Assembly (NCBI GenBank): GCA_030077755.1
Contig: JAQJZZ010000008.1
Location: forward strand, 3,162,001 to 3,226,000
DNA: 64,000 nucleotides
Source of the DNA: Filosporella fistucella
Lineage: Eukaryota > Ascomycota > Leotiomycetes > Helotiales
Direction: 5' to 3'
Program-made: the position numbers and the translations under genes
Notes under the pieces: generated by a model
Seen by the model: only the letters and a program-made list of their open reading frames with translations
What the model was told of the DNA's origin: nothing
Databases searched by the model: none
Shown here: positions 1 through 10,875 of the stretch, one piece after another
How positions within the stretch are numbered: position 1 is the stretch's first letter
Layout: every line of letters begins with the position of its first letter

Positions 1-769
1 CGGCTCCGAACCTTACTTCCGAGACCGTACGAGAGATCCAACCACGTTCAAACAGGCTTGAGGTAGTGGCTAGGATACACATTATACAGGCGCAACCGCC
101 TAGGTTCAAGGTTTTCTTTCTCTGAAATAATGATTTATGGGGGAATGGTCTATTTGGGTAGGCGGATCTTTGTGTGGTGTTTCTCCTCATTTCCGTAGTC
201 AAATATTTTTATTGCCATCTGTTTACTGTTGTCAACTAGGGTAATTGTCAAGATCTAATATTCTTGTTCTATATTATCTTTCGTAATATCTCCTTAACTT
301 TGGAACTAGGAATAAAGTAATACGAATTTAGATCGTTCGGGGCTGTGTATACAGATGAAAGGATATAGAGCAGGAATAGATGATTGAACACAGTCTGGCT
401 GCAGTTAACGCTCTATTTTGTCTTTGTTGGAAGAGGAAGAATAGGGGGATGAGGGGGGGCTTTTATGTTGAGGATAGCTAGGATAACGGGATACAAGGGA
501 GTGAAGGAGGGCTTATGAACCCAAGATGAGTGTTGTAATTTGGGTTTGGGTCCGGGTGAGGGTGAATGCCTGCTTCGGGGAAAGAATATGTGGCGTTAAC
601 AGAATGGAGGAATGATGAAGGAAGGAAGAAACTCAATTCTACGTCGGATTTTGGAGTAGATAGAGGCAAACACCATGCAATGCTGATTCTCATACCTATA
701 TCATCTTAAGGCCCTGAATCGATTTTGAACACCTGGGTATAATGCACAATCTCCCTCTGCTTCTCCCAC
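1..769. other. Intergenic, no supported gene
   Basis: This is the left edge of the window, up to the stop codon of the Rmt2 gene. Only short reading frames without recognisable protein sequence occur. Bases 60-115 resemble pieces of a tRNA (a D-arm-like and a TpsiC-like string), but no acceptor stem pairs, so no tRNA is called. Confidence 0.6.
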
Positions 770-2065
770 CTACCCCAGGAAGGTACAAGTAGGCAACCTA
801 TACTTCTCTAGGGTCCAATATCTCCTCCTAACGCCCTTCCATTCTCCCTCTCCCTCCTTCTCCATGCCCTCAACCGGGACCTGAATATCCAACCAGTCAA
901 CATCCATACCCGCCTCAAGCAGATCTAATTCCACCACTTTGGTATAAACGTCATAACAGACTCTCCTATCTGCTCCCAACCCATTGAAAAACCCAAATCT
1001 GCCTTCTGCGTCTAGGAGACCGGGTATGTATTCTGTGAAGAATAGCTTGAGTTGGGAATAATCCTCGCCGAAGGTGTCGAAGTAGATGGCATCGAAGACT
1101 TCGCCCGCTTCTAGGAGCTTAGGACAAATATCTTGCCATTTCCCGGCATGTATCACGTAGCTTCCGCCTTCTGGCGCGCTCTTACTCCATTGTTCACCAA
1201 AATCAGATGTAGGAGAAGAGAGATGTGCAAGGACCGAGGGATGAGCCTCGATGATGTGGTGGCTGAGAGGTTTCGTAGCATTGAACATTCGATCAATTAT
1301 CCCCATTCCGAATCCGATGTTAAGCACCCGTTTCCCAGCTGACAAAGATGGAAGCAGAGTATCAACAGACTTTCGCATGATGTCCGTTTCCCAAGCCATC
1401 ATTACACCATTTTGATCCTCATCTACCAATTTATCGTCCTCGAATGTCAAGTCGGATTTAAGATAATCCTCCGAATTAACATCTCGTTTGGCCAGCTCTT
1501 CTTCCGCAGGTCCAACTGCAAGATCATGTGTGTGTCCATTCAATTCCCCTTCCACTGCAGTAGTACCATCTCCATTTTCTTCGGCGGGCGTATCCTCTTC
1601 CTCCTCGCTGTCTTCATCGCCCAATGGCTCATATCCCCCCATCAGTCCCATCAAAATCTCCGCTCTCACACCGGCATTGACGCACATCTCGTAGAGTTCT
1701 TTTTGCCCCAATCTCCAAGCTAGACACCCAGGCGTCTCATTATTGGCGTCTAAATCATTCCATATTGCACCACTGAAAAACAGTTCCTCAACTACTTTTT
1801 TCGCGTCTTCCATGTTGCCATATTCATTTTCATTTGTGTTTTCTTGTGCAGACTCGGTGGACTCGTTGGAAGTAGATGCAGGTCCGCAAGCTGCTATAGC
1901 GGCATGGAGAGGTGTGAATCCTGTCTCTGGGTCTTGGACGGATGCATTGCCAGGTGTTCGAAGAAAAGGTTTCAGGGCTGTGAGGTCGTGATTTGAGGAA
2001 TGAAGAAGGATCTGTTGGGTATTCAAATCGACTGTAGTGTCGAGGGCGAAGGCTGGATCATCCAT
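770..2065 (-). CDS. RMT2: Protein arginine N5-methyltransferase Rmt2
   Basis: Single-exon gene of 431 residues, near the usual length of fungal Rmt2 (about 410-430). The N-terminal third contains an ankyrin-type stretch (roughly residues 35-135, with the TPLHAAIA signature near residue 51), followed by an acidic linker. The C-terminal half is the S-adenosylmethionine-dependent methyltransferase: a glycine-rich GFGMGIID loop near residue 250 and the Rmt2-typical FFNGLGAD string near residue 360. The family methylates the delta-nitrogen of arginine, in yeast on ribosomal protein L12, and acts in cytosol and nucleus. The start is an ATG directly preceding the conserved beginning of the ankyrin part. 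There are no introns. The next gene, about 1.3 kb away, is on the other strand. The call rests on whole-protein resemblance and is firm. Confidence 0.93.
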   Translation of the reverse strand: MDDPAFALDTTVDLNTQQILLHSSNHDLTALKPFLRTPGNASVQDPETGFTPLHAAIAACGPASTSNESTESAQENTNENEYGNMEDAKKVVEELFFSGAIWNDLDANNETPGCLAWRLGQKELYEMCVNAGVRAEILMGLMGGYEPLGDEDSEEEEDTPAEENGDGTTAVEGELNGHTHDLAVGPAEEELAKRDVNSEDYLKSDLTFEDDKLVDEDQNGVMMAWETDIMRKSVDTLLPSLSAGKRVLNIGFGMGIIDRMFNATKPLSHHIIEAHPSVLAHLSSPTSDFGEQWSKSAPEGGSYVIHAGKWQDICPKLLEAGEVFDAIYFDTFGEDYSQLKLFFTEYIPGLLDAEGRFGFFNGLGADRRVCYDVYTKVVELDLLEAGMDVDWLDIQVPVEGMEKEGEGEWKGVRRRYWTLEKYRLPTCTFLG

Positions 2066-3299
2066 TTTATAATTTGTATGGCTTGGACGAGTAATTGTGA
2101 GAAAGAGATTGTTTATTGAACATACATTTTTTGGAGGGGTCGCTGACTAAGTGGCTTGGCACAGCGGGGCAATGTTTTGATCTCAAGATCGAAGGAGAGT
2201 TGCGCTTGCACCTTTAACTTCGAAGCCAGCTCCGGCTTCAGACTTTACAATGAGCCCTATGCAGATAATCTCTGCGTACTCTCTGCTTATAAGCAACATT
2301 TGAATTTGTGTATCTCAGGAAGGCAACACTTCTTGAAATGTCGCATATCCGCATTCTCCAAGCTGCACGTCAACAAATTACGCCCGCGCATGCTATTTCT
2401 GTTCATTCGGCTTTGCTTACTCTGGTCATTAAGGTATTGAGATTGTCAAGTCGAAATCACTCTGGGAATTACATCGCCCCATGATACTATCAAGAAGCGG
2501 CCTCATCTTGTCGTAATGGGAATGTTTGAGCTGTCATGTTGAATCAAACAAGCTACACACGACTTGCATATTCTGATAACTAGGGATGACAGAGAGACCC
2601 GACAGGATGGAGAAACCTATAATCGGTTACTTGTCTATGGATACGCAAATCCATATTTAAAGCCTGCTGGCTTTTGGCATACAAGTCCTTAGAATCGATC
2701 AATTCCAAGAGATCTTTCAATTCTTTAAACAAGTCGTTACCAGCCGGAGGCGGAGAAATTAGCGGGGCACTCCCTCGCCTTCTGCATGATGATACTTCAG
2801 ACCTTTCTGGTTTTGTAAAGCCGTTCTTGGGCATTTCCGTCGAGAAAGTCAGCTCGAGTGGCAGTTGAAAGTTGAGGATGCTTTATCCGGAACCCGGGGT
2901 AAGGTCCGGAGCTGTTCCAGACCCGACCAGATTTGGGTGAAGTGACAGCTTCTTCAGCCAGTCGAGCCAGCCTCATCTCATTCGCAAAGATAGATAGTTT
3001 TAACTCTACTCGAACATCATCCGCGATTCCACTTTTTTTTGCCAGTTCTCATTTTCGTCTCTATCTCTTTGAGTTGCTTTCTGTCTCTGTCGCTGTTGCT
3101 AGTGCCGGGTCAATATTACTCTGTTGCAGCGATTTGCGCTGGAATACCGGTGAAAAAGTTCATACCCTTGGTGAGACTTCGATGAGCATAAGCAAAGCTG
3201 CTCTGTCTCTCGGTGCAGATCCCGGGGAAAGAGATGAAGAAAATCGGATGGGAAGAGATGGGCTTTCCCCAGATTACCCCGCCTTGACTCCAGACTCCC
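2066..3299. other. Intergenic between RMT2 and GH28-like gene
   Basis: About 1.2 kb separating divergent genes. A short ATG frame on the minus strand (2580-2834) has a helical-looking stretch, but no family or splice structure supports it. The pyrimidine-rich DNA near 3000-3130 probably belongs to the promoter or 5' leader of the rightward gene. No repeat was seen. Confidence 0.5.
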
Positions 3300-3308
3300 T
3301 ATATATAG
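3300..3308 (+). promoter_or_regulatory. TATA box of the GH28-like gene
   Basis: The string TATATATAG lies about 90 bases upstream of the ATG at 3396, a normal distance for a fungal core promoter. Comparable TATA elements precede the two following secreted-protein genes. Confidence 0.5.
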
Positions 3309-3395
3309 ATATATCCGTCTGTCAATCTAGGTCTTCTAGCTTACTTACATAGAAAGATCCACAACAAGTGATGCCTTGTGATCATCGTTAACTTC

Positions 3396-4832
3396 ATGAC
3401 GATGTTTCTTCAATCTCTCCTCTGGCTACCCGCCCTTCTTTGTGGAGCAGTCGCTACCATTAAAACATATCCAGTGCCATCTGGCATTCCTCAAAGCACA
3501 GCATTCCAAGTGCAGGTACGCCAGGGATACCAGTCATGGCAAAATCTATCCATCTATCAGATTAATCTTCACGAGATCAATATCACAACCGGTAACGCCT
3601 TCAAGCACAAGTCCTCCGTTGCCTACTTCGATTTCAGCGACAATGTGGAAGTCTCAATTCAATACAAAAATGCCCCCGCAAAGTCCGTTCGTGTACGTCC
3701 GGACTCATATGGTATAGCGCCAGCGTTGCAAAAGGACAACAAAATCACGCTGAATCTCGCCGAGCCTCGCAATCTTGTTATTCAATATGATGACGAGATC
3801 TTTGACTGTCTGCATCTGCTTGCTTCTGGTCTCGAAACTTATGTCCCATCACCGAATGACACAGATGTCCTGTACTATGGTCCCGGTGTCCACGGTACAA
3901 AGGGCCAAGTTATGGAAATCCCATCCGGAAAGACTGTCTACCTTGCAGGTGGCGCCATACTCCAATCAGGTGTCACATTCAATGGCTCAACAGACGTTGC
4001 CATTCGAGGACGTGGCATGGTCTACTCCACCAACGGCGGTACTGGAACTGGCCTCATCGTCGATGGTTCCAACAATACACTCATTGACGGTATCATTTTG
4101 ATCAACTCGGGTCTCAATGTCGGCGAATCAGACGGCGTACACGTCCGTAATATCAAGTCATTCTCTGCTATTCAATGGGGTGATGGAATGGACTTCTACT
4201 GTTCGAAAAATATCCTCGTCGAAGGCGTTTTCATGCGTAATTCAGACGACTGTATAGCCCTTTATCAACATCGAAATCAGTGGTACGGAAGCAGCAGTAA
4301 TATCACCATCCAAGATTCTTCTCTCTGGGCTGATGTCGCACATCCCATCAACATCGGCACTCATGGTAGTACCGACAACCCCGAGACGATGTCTTCTGTC
4401 ACAATCAAAAATATCGACATTCTAGATCACCGCGAGGCACAGGTAGACTACCAAGGATGCATTGCTATCAACCCAGGTGATAGCAATCTCATCAAAGATG
4501 TCTATATCTCCGATATCCGAGTAGAAGACTTCCGAATCGGTCAGCTGTTCAATATGAGAGTCATGTATAATGAGAAGTATAACACTTCTCCTGGACGAGG
4601 GATCCACAATGTGACAGTCAATAATCTATCATACAACGGGACGCACGCGAATCAAGCCATTTTTGTGGGATATGATGAGGACAGACGGATTGAATTTGTT
4701 ACGTTCAAGGGATTGAAGATTAATGGGAAGACGCTGTTTGATAAGATGAAGAAACCTGCGTGGTATAAGACTATGGATTTGATGCCCGGGTATTATAATG
4801 AGCATGTGAGGAATATTACGTTCTTGGAGTGA
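3396..4832 (+). CDS. Secreted GH28-like beta-helix glycoside hydrolase
   Basis: Single-exon gene of 478 residues. The N-terminus (MTMFLQSLLWLPALLCGAVA) is a clear signal peptide, so secretion is predicted. The start is the ATG at 3396 (a second ATG at 3402 also works); the longer frame begins with GTG and is not used. The body is a right-handed parallel beta-helix with repeated short strand-turn units and many N-glycosylation sequons. Acidic residues match the GH28 catalytic pattern: GDGMD near residues 262-266, in the place of the usual NTDG, and a DDC at about 284-286. The GHG motif is replaced by a THG near 322. The closest class is polygalacturonase/rhamnogalacturonase-like GH28, but the divergent motifs leave the substrate open. 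Another beta-helix family remains possible. Confidence 0.75.
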   Translation: MTMFLQSLLWLPALLCGAVATIKTYPVPSGIPQSTAFQVQVRQGYQSWQNLSIYQINLHEINITTGNAFKHKSSVAYFDFSDNVEVSIQYKNAPAKSVRVRPDSYGIAPALQKDNKITLNLAEPRNLVIQYDDEIFDCLHLLASGLETYVPSPNDTDVLYYGPGVHGTKGQVMEIPSGKTVYLAGGAILQSGVTFNGSTDVAIRGRGMVYSTNGGTGTGLIVDGSNNTLIDGIILINSGLNVGESDGVHVRNIKSFSAIQWGDGMDFYCSKNILVEGVFMRNSDDCIALYQHRNQWYGSSSNITIQDSSLWADVAHPINIGTHGSTDNPETMSSVTIKNIDILDHREAQVDYQGCIAINPGDSNLIKDVYISDIRVEDFRIGQLFNMRVMYNEKYNTSPGRGIHNVTVNNLSYNGTHANQAIFVGYDEDRRIEFVTFKGLKINGKTLFDKMKKPAWYKTMDLMPGYYNEHVRNITFLE

Positions 4833-5248
4833 GACCGGTTTTGATTAGTTATTGGAGAAGGAAAATTTTATATAAGAGGAAATGTCTTTTGATTTTTTTG
4901 TGGGGTTGATGAAGGTTGGCTTGTGATGCAAGGGAAAGGGACTTTCTAGAGCAGAGACCCTGTTATTCTTTACAGAATTAATTAACGGTTATCCAACCCG
5001 CCTGAGCTGGAACCAAGAGACTGGATCCTGGCGCCGGAGTATTTCTTGAGATCCTAGTGCACTGCTGCATCTTGCGATATCGAAAGTGGCTGCTGATAGC
5101 TTGAATGCAAACCCAGATAGGGTACGTAGCTGATTACCTCACGGGACGGGAGAAGCATAGAAGAGTGTATCTTTATGAAAATAGCTTTCGGCGACTAGGG
5201 AGATGTATGATTTTGTTTGACACAACAGATAATCCATATATTCTCACA
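4833..5248. other. Intergenic between convergent genes
   Basis: Shared 3' region of the GH28-like gene and the convergent quinoprotein gene. It holds AT-rich DNA that could carry both polyadenylation signals; nothing else was seen. Confidence 0.5.
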
Positions 5249-6716
5249 TCATGCCTTCCCAACCAAAAACAATTCCCCCTCCCTCGAATTATCACTCGCC
5301 ATATACATATTCCCACCAGCCACAAACGTCAACCCACTAGGTCTCAAACAAGTCGTTCCCGAGCAATTCGATGGATCAGCCTGATACAAGATATCCTGCC
5401 ACCCCTGGCTCGAATTAGCGGGCGCTGTAGGTGCATATGCACCCGCACTGTCACGCGTAAACGGGACTCGAATAAGGCGGAATCCTGCAGCAGGCTGTCG
5501 ATTCCAGGAGCCGTGCATGGTGATGAAGAGATTCGAAAAGGTACTGTCGAATTTGCTGTCAATAGGAGCATTGTGGGATTGGAATACGAGTCTGGGTGGC
5601 CGAGCTTGCTGCGTGCAGGATGTATCGTTGAATGTACTGTTCGGTGTAGCGACGAATTGGTCGCCAGGTGCAAATCGGCGATCGATGATCAGGCTTGGTT
5701 GCCATACGGAGTAGCAGACTGGGTAGCCGTACCAGTTGTTGTTGGGTACTGTCACATCGCCCAGAAAGTTGAGTTCTTCGGCTGGATTGTCTTGATGGAT
5801 ATCGGTTGCTACTCCGTTTACTGTTCGAACGAAGGAATCACCGCTGTTCTCGACTCCCCAGAGCCTACTTCTATCAGCTTTGTCCGGTATCAATAGAGGA
5901 CACTGACATGTTATTGCCGTCAAAGGCGAGAGCGACTTCGTTTCGAAGCCCATATCCAGCGAGGTAGCCTTGAGATACGTAATTATACCCGCCGCTAGGC
6001 AAAGCAGACAAGTCGAAGACTTTGACAATCGCCCGCGCTGTCCTCGGATTGACTGATGCGGAATCAACATTCCCGTTCGAACCATGGGAGATGACCAACA
6101 AGTTGGGAGCATGCGGTGGAATGATAAGTGTCCTCGTGATATGGCCAGCGCTCAGCATACCAGTCACCAGAACCCTAGAAGATGTTGACACATTCCCAGT
6201 AACTGGATCGTATGTCCAACTCCAGGCCGTTGTAGCAGAGCTCGCATACAATGTAGTACCATTTGGACTCAGATAGATGCCATGATTGAGATTATTCTGG
6301 GCGATCAAGACACGGCTTGATTGGATACATCCGTTTGCTGCTAAAGTATACTGTGAAATACCAACCGAGCTCTGAACAAGGAGTAATCGCCCTTGAGTGT
6401 CGACTATGAGACCGCGAGGTTGGGTCAGACTGCCGGCTACTTTTGTTGCTGTCCAACCGCTGGCTACTTGGAAGGGAAAACTGGCGGCTGAGACTCCGGG
6501 GCAGGATGTTGGTATTGCGGCTGAGATGGCTACCTCTGGGTTGGGGTTGCGAGGGAGGATCTCCTTGGATAGTTCAGTTGCTGAGACAGAACTACTGTGG
6601 AGGACTGGTATTCTCTGATTAGCTTCGTCACTGAGAAATGTCCAAGAAAATATACACTTACTGGCACTGGAAAAAGCAATGGCGATTGCCACCTTAGCAT
6701 TGAAGAAACCCATCAT
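5249..6716 (-). CDS. L-sorbosone/glucose dehydrogenase-like quinoprotein
   Basis: Three exons on the minus strand: 6716-6662, 6604-5908 and 5864-5249. The introns are 57 nt (GTAAGT...CCAG) and 43 nt (GTCAGT...TAG), and the spliced frame gives 455 residues. The N-terminus (MMGFFNAKVAIAIAFSSA) is a signal peptide, so a secreted enzyme is likely. The body is the six-bladed beta-propeller seen in soluble glucose/sorbosone dehydrogenases and fungal pyranose-type quinoproteins. The second junction restores the family string GNNMLWGVENS, and the C-terminus has a SGLTFV...GGNMYMASDNSREGEL blade ending. Expected role: PQQ-dependent oxidation of a sugar or sugar derivative outside the cell. The frame extends 5' only through a TTG, so the ATG at 6716 or 6713 is the start. 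The substrate cannot be read from sequence. Confidence 0.82.
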
Positions 6717-7649
6717 GGATCGATGTCGTAAATAGGATTGATATTCCAATGCAAAGAAAAGTCGACAGTTCCTCTGTTTTTTTCAACTCCATGTCGGAGA
6801 TAGGTCTATTATATATCCCTCTATCGATCCAAAAATCCAGCCAAGTCTTCGATTACCTATTACCCACAATACCGACAACCTTTCTTCCATGAATAAGAAA
6901 CCTCCGGATGTCATGGCAAGAAAGTTTGCCCAGACATTGTAAATGGAAATGCCCGGTGGCATTTTCCACCTTCTATTTCCAATGGCCGCCGTCGCCCGTC
7001 ATTCGCTTACAAGCTCCTATAACCCGCGATGCAACTCTAACCCTAGCTGTACACAATATCCAGATACTACCCCGTAAGGTAAGTGGAGGTAATCCGGCCA
7101 TATGAAGATCACGGCCCCTTGGCGATTCGGTGCTCACTCCAAGATCAGGACCAAAGCATTGTCCGATTAATGAAATTGTTTTGTCCGTTGTTTCGAGGTA
7201 GGCTAGATAATCTCGGCTGGTTATATAGGTGGGACCTGGGAGGGTAAGCAGTGTGCATGCCAAGGATCCTCCGCATTTAGAGAAGGGGTCGGCTGGTGTT
7301 AGGGCCGGTAGTTGGAATTGATGAAGTTTTTGAAGAGGTGTTCGACAATCTTGGGTTTGTGAAGCTCTAGGAAGAATGTGAGGTTTGATGGATGCGGTGG
7401 TTTGGGCAAAGCAATCTTTGACAGAACTGAGCTGATTTCGGCGAAAATAGAAAGTAGATAATTTTCAATCGGAAAGGGAAAGATAGCTTGAGTGGTTCTA
7501 TCTCTATCGGCTAGTTTCTTGACTTAGCAGGGCTATGTTTACCTGAAGTATGTATTTGGCTCAAGTATTGTAGAAGCGGTTTTGGAACATTATATACGGA
7601 ATAAAAATATACTCGACTCCAACCAAACCGTGTCTAAATCTACAGCATC
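6717..7649. other. Intergenic, promoter of quinoprotein gene and 3' side of PNGase A gene
   Basis: Apart from the TATA box, no coding region is supported. Short frames on both strands near 6900-7260 show no protein resemblance and no coherent splice sites. Confidence 0.5.
6808..6815 (-). promoter_or_regulatory. TATA box of the quinoprotein gene
   Basis: Read on the minus strand, a TATATAATAG string lies about 95 bases upstream of the ATG at 6716. Confidence 0.45.
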
Positions 7650-9870
7650 TTACCCTTCAAAACCTCCCATTCCCCTCGCAATCCACCTTCCAACATCCAC
7701 TTCCCCTAATCCACCATCACTTACCACTCCCACCGACACATTCCCAGCATTTTCATCCACACTCCTCCCAACCAACCTCTCCATCATCGCCGTCACACTC
7801 CCATTACTAACTCTAACCTCCTTAATCCACAACTCCTCATCCTTCTCCATACCCAACACCCCCTGCGCACTGCGCCCCCCAAACCTAGTCCTCCCACTCA
7901 TCTCCCCGAAACTAAAACTATTATTTCCATTCTTCGCATCTAAACTCAGTATCGCAGTTCCGTTCTGGCTTGCTACTAATGTTGTGCCTGCAAGGGTAAG
8001 GACTAAGTCTTCAGATTCGGGGAGGATAGCGAAAGGTTGGAGACCAGATGGTGCGATGCCTTGGCCTGAGATTTCGAGGGATTTGGTGCGCGAGAGGGAT
8101 GCGGTGAATCTGGTTGTGCCGTTGGATTGAGGGACGGCGATAGTGAGCGCTGAGAGAGGGTATGAGTAGGTATACGTGTAAGGTGTTTCGACGCCGCGGA
8201 TTGAGACGTCACGACCTGTGGTGGAGATTATATTTGCTTGTGTGTTGCCGAAATTGGTGAATGAACCGTTATCTGCGTGAGAGAGGGTTTGTGTCCAGGA
8301 TGCGACGAAAGATGCGTTTTCGGTCTTGACGGTTGCGGTGGTAGACATTTTCCGTGTCACGGAGACAGTGTATGTTAGAGTGTCATTGGCGCCGGTGCTG
8401 TTTTGGGAGAGAGATTGGGTTATTGATATAGTCGGTGGGGAGGCTGAGATGCTTGGTGCGGTGCCTGTGGTTATAGATGTTGTGGAGGAATCAGTCCAGA
8501 TGAAGATTTTGCCTGAGAGGACCCAAGAAGTATTTACTCCGGTCGATAATTGAGCTGTTTTGCCATCATCAGTCAAGCCTACAACGTTCATGCTGAAAGT
8601 ATGGGGTTGACCGTCGCAGAGCAGGGGGAGAAAAGGTGTAACGTCAATTTCATATTCTTTTAGGTCGAAGGCGTCGATGCCAACCATGGGTGACCAGAAG
8701 GCTGGAACTACACCTCCTGTGAATATTACAGGAAAGGGCCATTGAACTCCCGCGAGTTGGTTGTCGATGTATAACTGCACTTCTCTGAACGGAGAAGACC
8801 CGAATAGAGTACCGCCAGTTGCATTGTATGTTTGCACGGCCGATTGGAGTGCGTTCGACCACCAAAATTCTTCATTACCCTGCCCCGTTGATGAAAGTGA
8901 GAATATAGCTTTATTCGCATTACGGGGGAATGAAGTTATGATGTTCGCTGCGTTTTGTGTTGGTATGGAGAAGGCGCTTGGAGAAGAAGCGTTGATCCCT
9001 TGTCGATTTGAGATGGGAATGATGATATTGGCGGCCGGTACTGCCTCTTTTGAGGAAAAGAAAGCGGCTGAAAGGGTAGCATTGAACGTTCCTGTCAACT
9101 GAGATTGTTAGCCTGGATACTTCAAGTCGTCAAACGCTTGACCGAACTCACATTCGCAGTAGTCTGATTCGGGAGGTCGAAGATCACTTTTTGAGGCGTT
9201 TTCCAGTAATACATTAAGCTCGTCTAATGTCAGCTTTTGTGTTATATAGCCAACGTGAAGGTTACTTACTGTGACATATCTTTCATATAAGTCCACACAA
9301 TTCCAGCCCGCTTTGGCTCCGCCGTGCTAGTTCTCCAAACCTCGGTATCCCCAAAGTACCTGTTCACAATTAGCATCTCTCCATCACAAAATGGTCAAAC
9401 AAAATCTCAAATCCATTGAGAGCAGCCACTCACATCACTGATAGACGATCAAATTGCGTCCCTCTACTTTGCACAGTGAAATTCATAACAACACTATTCA
9501 TCCCTTGCGCGCATGATGGCGGGGTATAATTTCCGACAAACGGTTTCCCGAAAGAGTCCTTGAATACAAAATCCATCAAAAGAACCTCACACTTCGATCC
9601 TCCTGCCTGAGCCCCGGTAGTACCTGCTCCTACATCTTCTCCGCCTGCTCCAACAACTCCCTGAGGGACGAGAAGAGGAGGCGAAACCTGGAAGACATTG
9701 AGAGGGGTAGCTGCTGCGGTAGAAATCGAAGTCGACGTCGCGAGAGATATAAATGTTGCTGCTGGATCGGGTGAGTTCTGCGCAGCTACCTTCATCGGCA
9801 GATATCCAATTCCAAAGCCAAGCAGCAGTAACACGTGCCAGAACCACCTCTCACAAACGTCTTGAGCCAT
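7650..9870 (-). CDS. Peptide-N4-(N-acetyl-beta-glucosaminyl)asparagine amidase A-like
   Basis: Four exons on the minus strand: 9870-9434, 9359-9270, 9218-9152 and 9098-7650. Introns of 74, 51 and 53 nt carry GTGAGT, GTAAGT and GTGAGT donors; the spliced frame gives 680 residues. A hydrophobic segment near residues 10-30 acts as signal sequence or anchor. The family core follows: PLNVFQVSPP, a VLLMDFVFKDSFGKPFVGNYTPPSC block, then across the junctions RTSTAEPKRAGIVWTYMKDMS and YYWKTPQKVIFDLPNQTTAN. The C-terminal part is Ser/Thr- and Asn-rich beta-sandwich. PNGase A enzymes release N-glycans from glycoproteins or glycopeptides; a secreted or vacuolar location is likely. The second acceptor (GACGAG) is chosen because it alone keeps phase and family spacing. 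The gene lies tandem to the quinoprotein gene, but nothing proves co-regulation. Confidence 0.88.
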
Positions 9871-9910
9871 GATATTTCTTCCATGCTCACTCTTAAATGA
9901 GAGCAGGAAG

Positions 9911-9919
9911 CTGTATATA
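9911..9919 (-). promoter_or_regulatory. TATA box of the PNGase A-like gene
   Basis: A TATATA string, read on the minus strand, lies about 45 bases before the ATG at 9870. Confidence 0.4.
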
Positions 9920-10508
9920 TCACGAGCTTCTTCGAAAGCTTATCTCTCGAAACATGGTTTCGAGGTCTCATCTTGATACAAGCACGGTTAGACGGATGTC
10001 GCAGATCCGAGCGTCATATCAGCCCAGTCATCAGGATGTCCCCTTAGATCTTGGTTCTTGGAAAGCTTAATGGGGTTCTTCAGTACGCACTGACGTCGAG
10101 GTTCCAGAATTTTGACTGGATCTTTTGAGTATAGCAGTAACATTAGACTCTTTGACAAAGGTAACATATTGCACAGACAGCGAAGATCGCTTGACCGAAC
10201 GTTACAAAGGTAGTCCCGAATCCGAGCAAAATCGGATCAGAGTCGATCATATACAAATATCATGGGCAGGAAGGATGTGCATGAATTTCAAATCGTCTTC
10301 CTCCAAGGTCTTCAAGTAATACAGAAATCGCTTAATTCATGTAGTCATGTGCATTAGATAAAAATATGAACATCTTCTGGACGCAACATGTAAGACCCAC
10401 GCAAGACGTACATACGAGAGTATTCAAAAAAGAGAAATGAAATTCAAAATATAGATCTAACTATAATTCTTGAACAGAGTCAGAAAATATAGATTGTTAC
10501 CTCTGATC

Positions 10509-10514
10509 ACGTGC
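10509..10514. promoter_or_regulatory. CACGTG E-box upstream of VTC4
   Basis: A palindromic CACGTG lies about 730 bases before the Vtc4 ATG. A second, weaker CACGTT-type site is present on the minus strand at 10804-10809, about 430 bases before the ATG. Pho4/NUC-1-type regulators bind such sites, and yeast VTC genes belong to the phosphate regulon. Whether these sites act here is inference. Confidence 0.35.
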
Positions 10515-10853
10515 TTCTTGAGCAAACCTCACTAAAAGGCTATGACCAGTATGCGGAACAGGAGAGCCAGAGGAAGACTAAAGGTCTGGGATGCGAGGGG
10601 CCTCTCATTTAAATATCTAGCTGCTGATATAGAATGTTGATATGAAGTATTTCTGTCTGTATTGAACACCATGAAGCTGAGACCTGAGATTAGCTTCGAG
10701 GAGATTTTGAGACAAGTGGTACGCCCTGTCATTCTACATCGTACTGCTATCATGTGTAAGTCTCAGAACAAGGTTTGATCAGATACGAGGCGAGGAGGCT
10801 GAAAACGTGAGCCAATTGAACCATGTGATTGGTTGCCGCCAAGCCTCTCACAT

Positions 10854-10875
10854 ACTAGACTAAGTCCAGTCTAGT
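10854..10875. repeat. Short perfect hairpin
   Basis: ACTAGACT and its reverse complement AGTCTAGT flank a six-base loop. This is an eight-base-pair perfect inverted repeat in the VTC4 promoter region; it could be an operator-like dyad or chance. Confidence 0.4.

Noticed and set aside
55..120. tRNA-like strings (TAGTGGCTAGGATAC and GGTTCAA)
   Set aside because: They resemble D-arm and TpsiC-arm sequence, but no acceptor stem pairs, the anticodon arm cannot be formed properly, and the spacing is wrong.
2580..2834. 84-codon minus-strand ATG frame with LFKELKDLLELIDSKD
   Set aside because: A single helical stretch without family match, splice sites or conserved context.
5105..5896. 263-codon plus-strand frame
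   Set aside because: It is the antisense shadow of exon 3 of the quinoprotein gene, whose protein is recognisable on the other strand.
7582..8130. 182-codon plus-strand frame, Thr/Ser/Pro-rich
   Set aside because: Antisense shadow of the last exon of the PNGase A-like gene.
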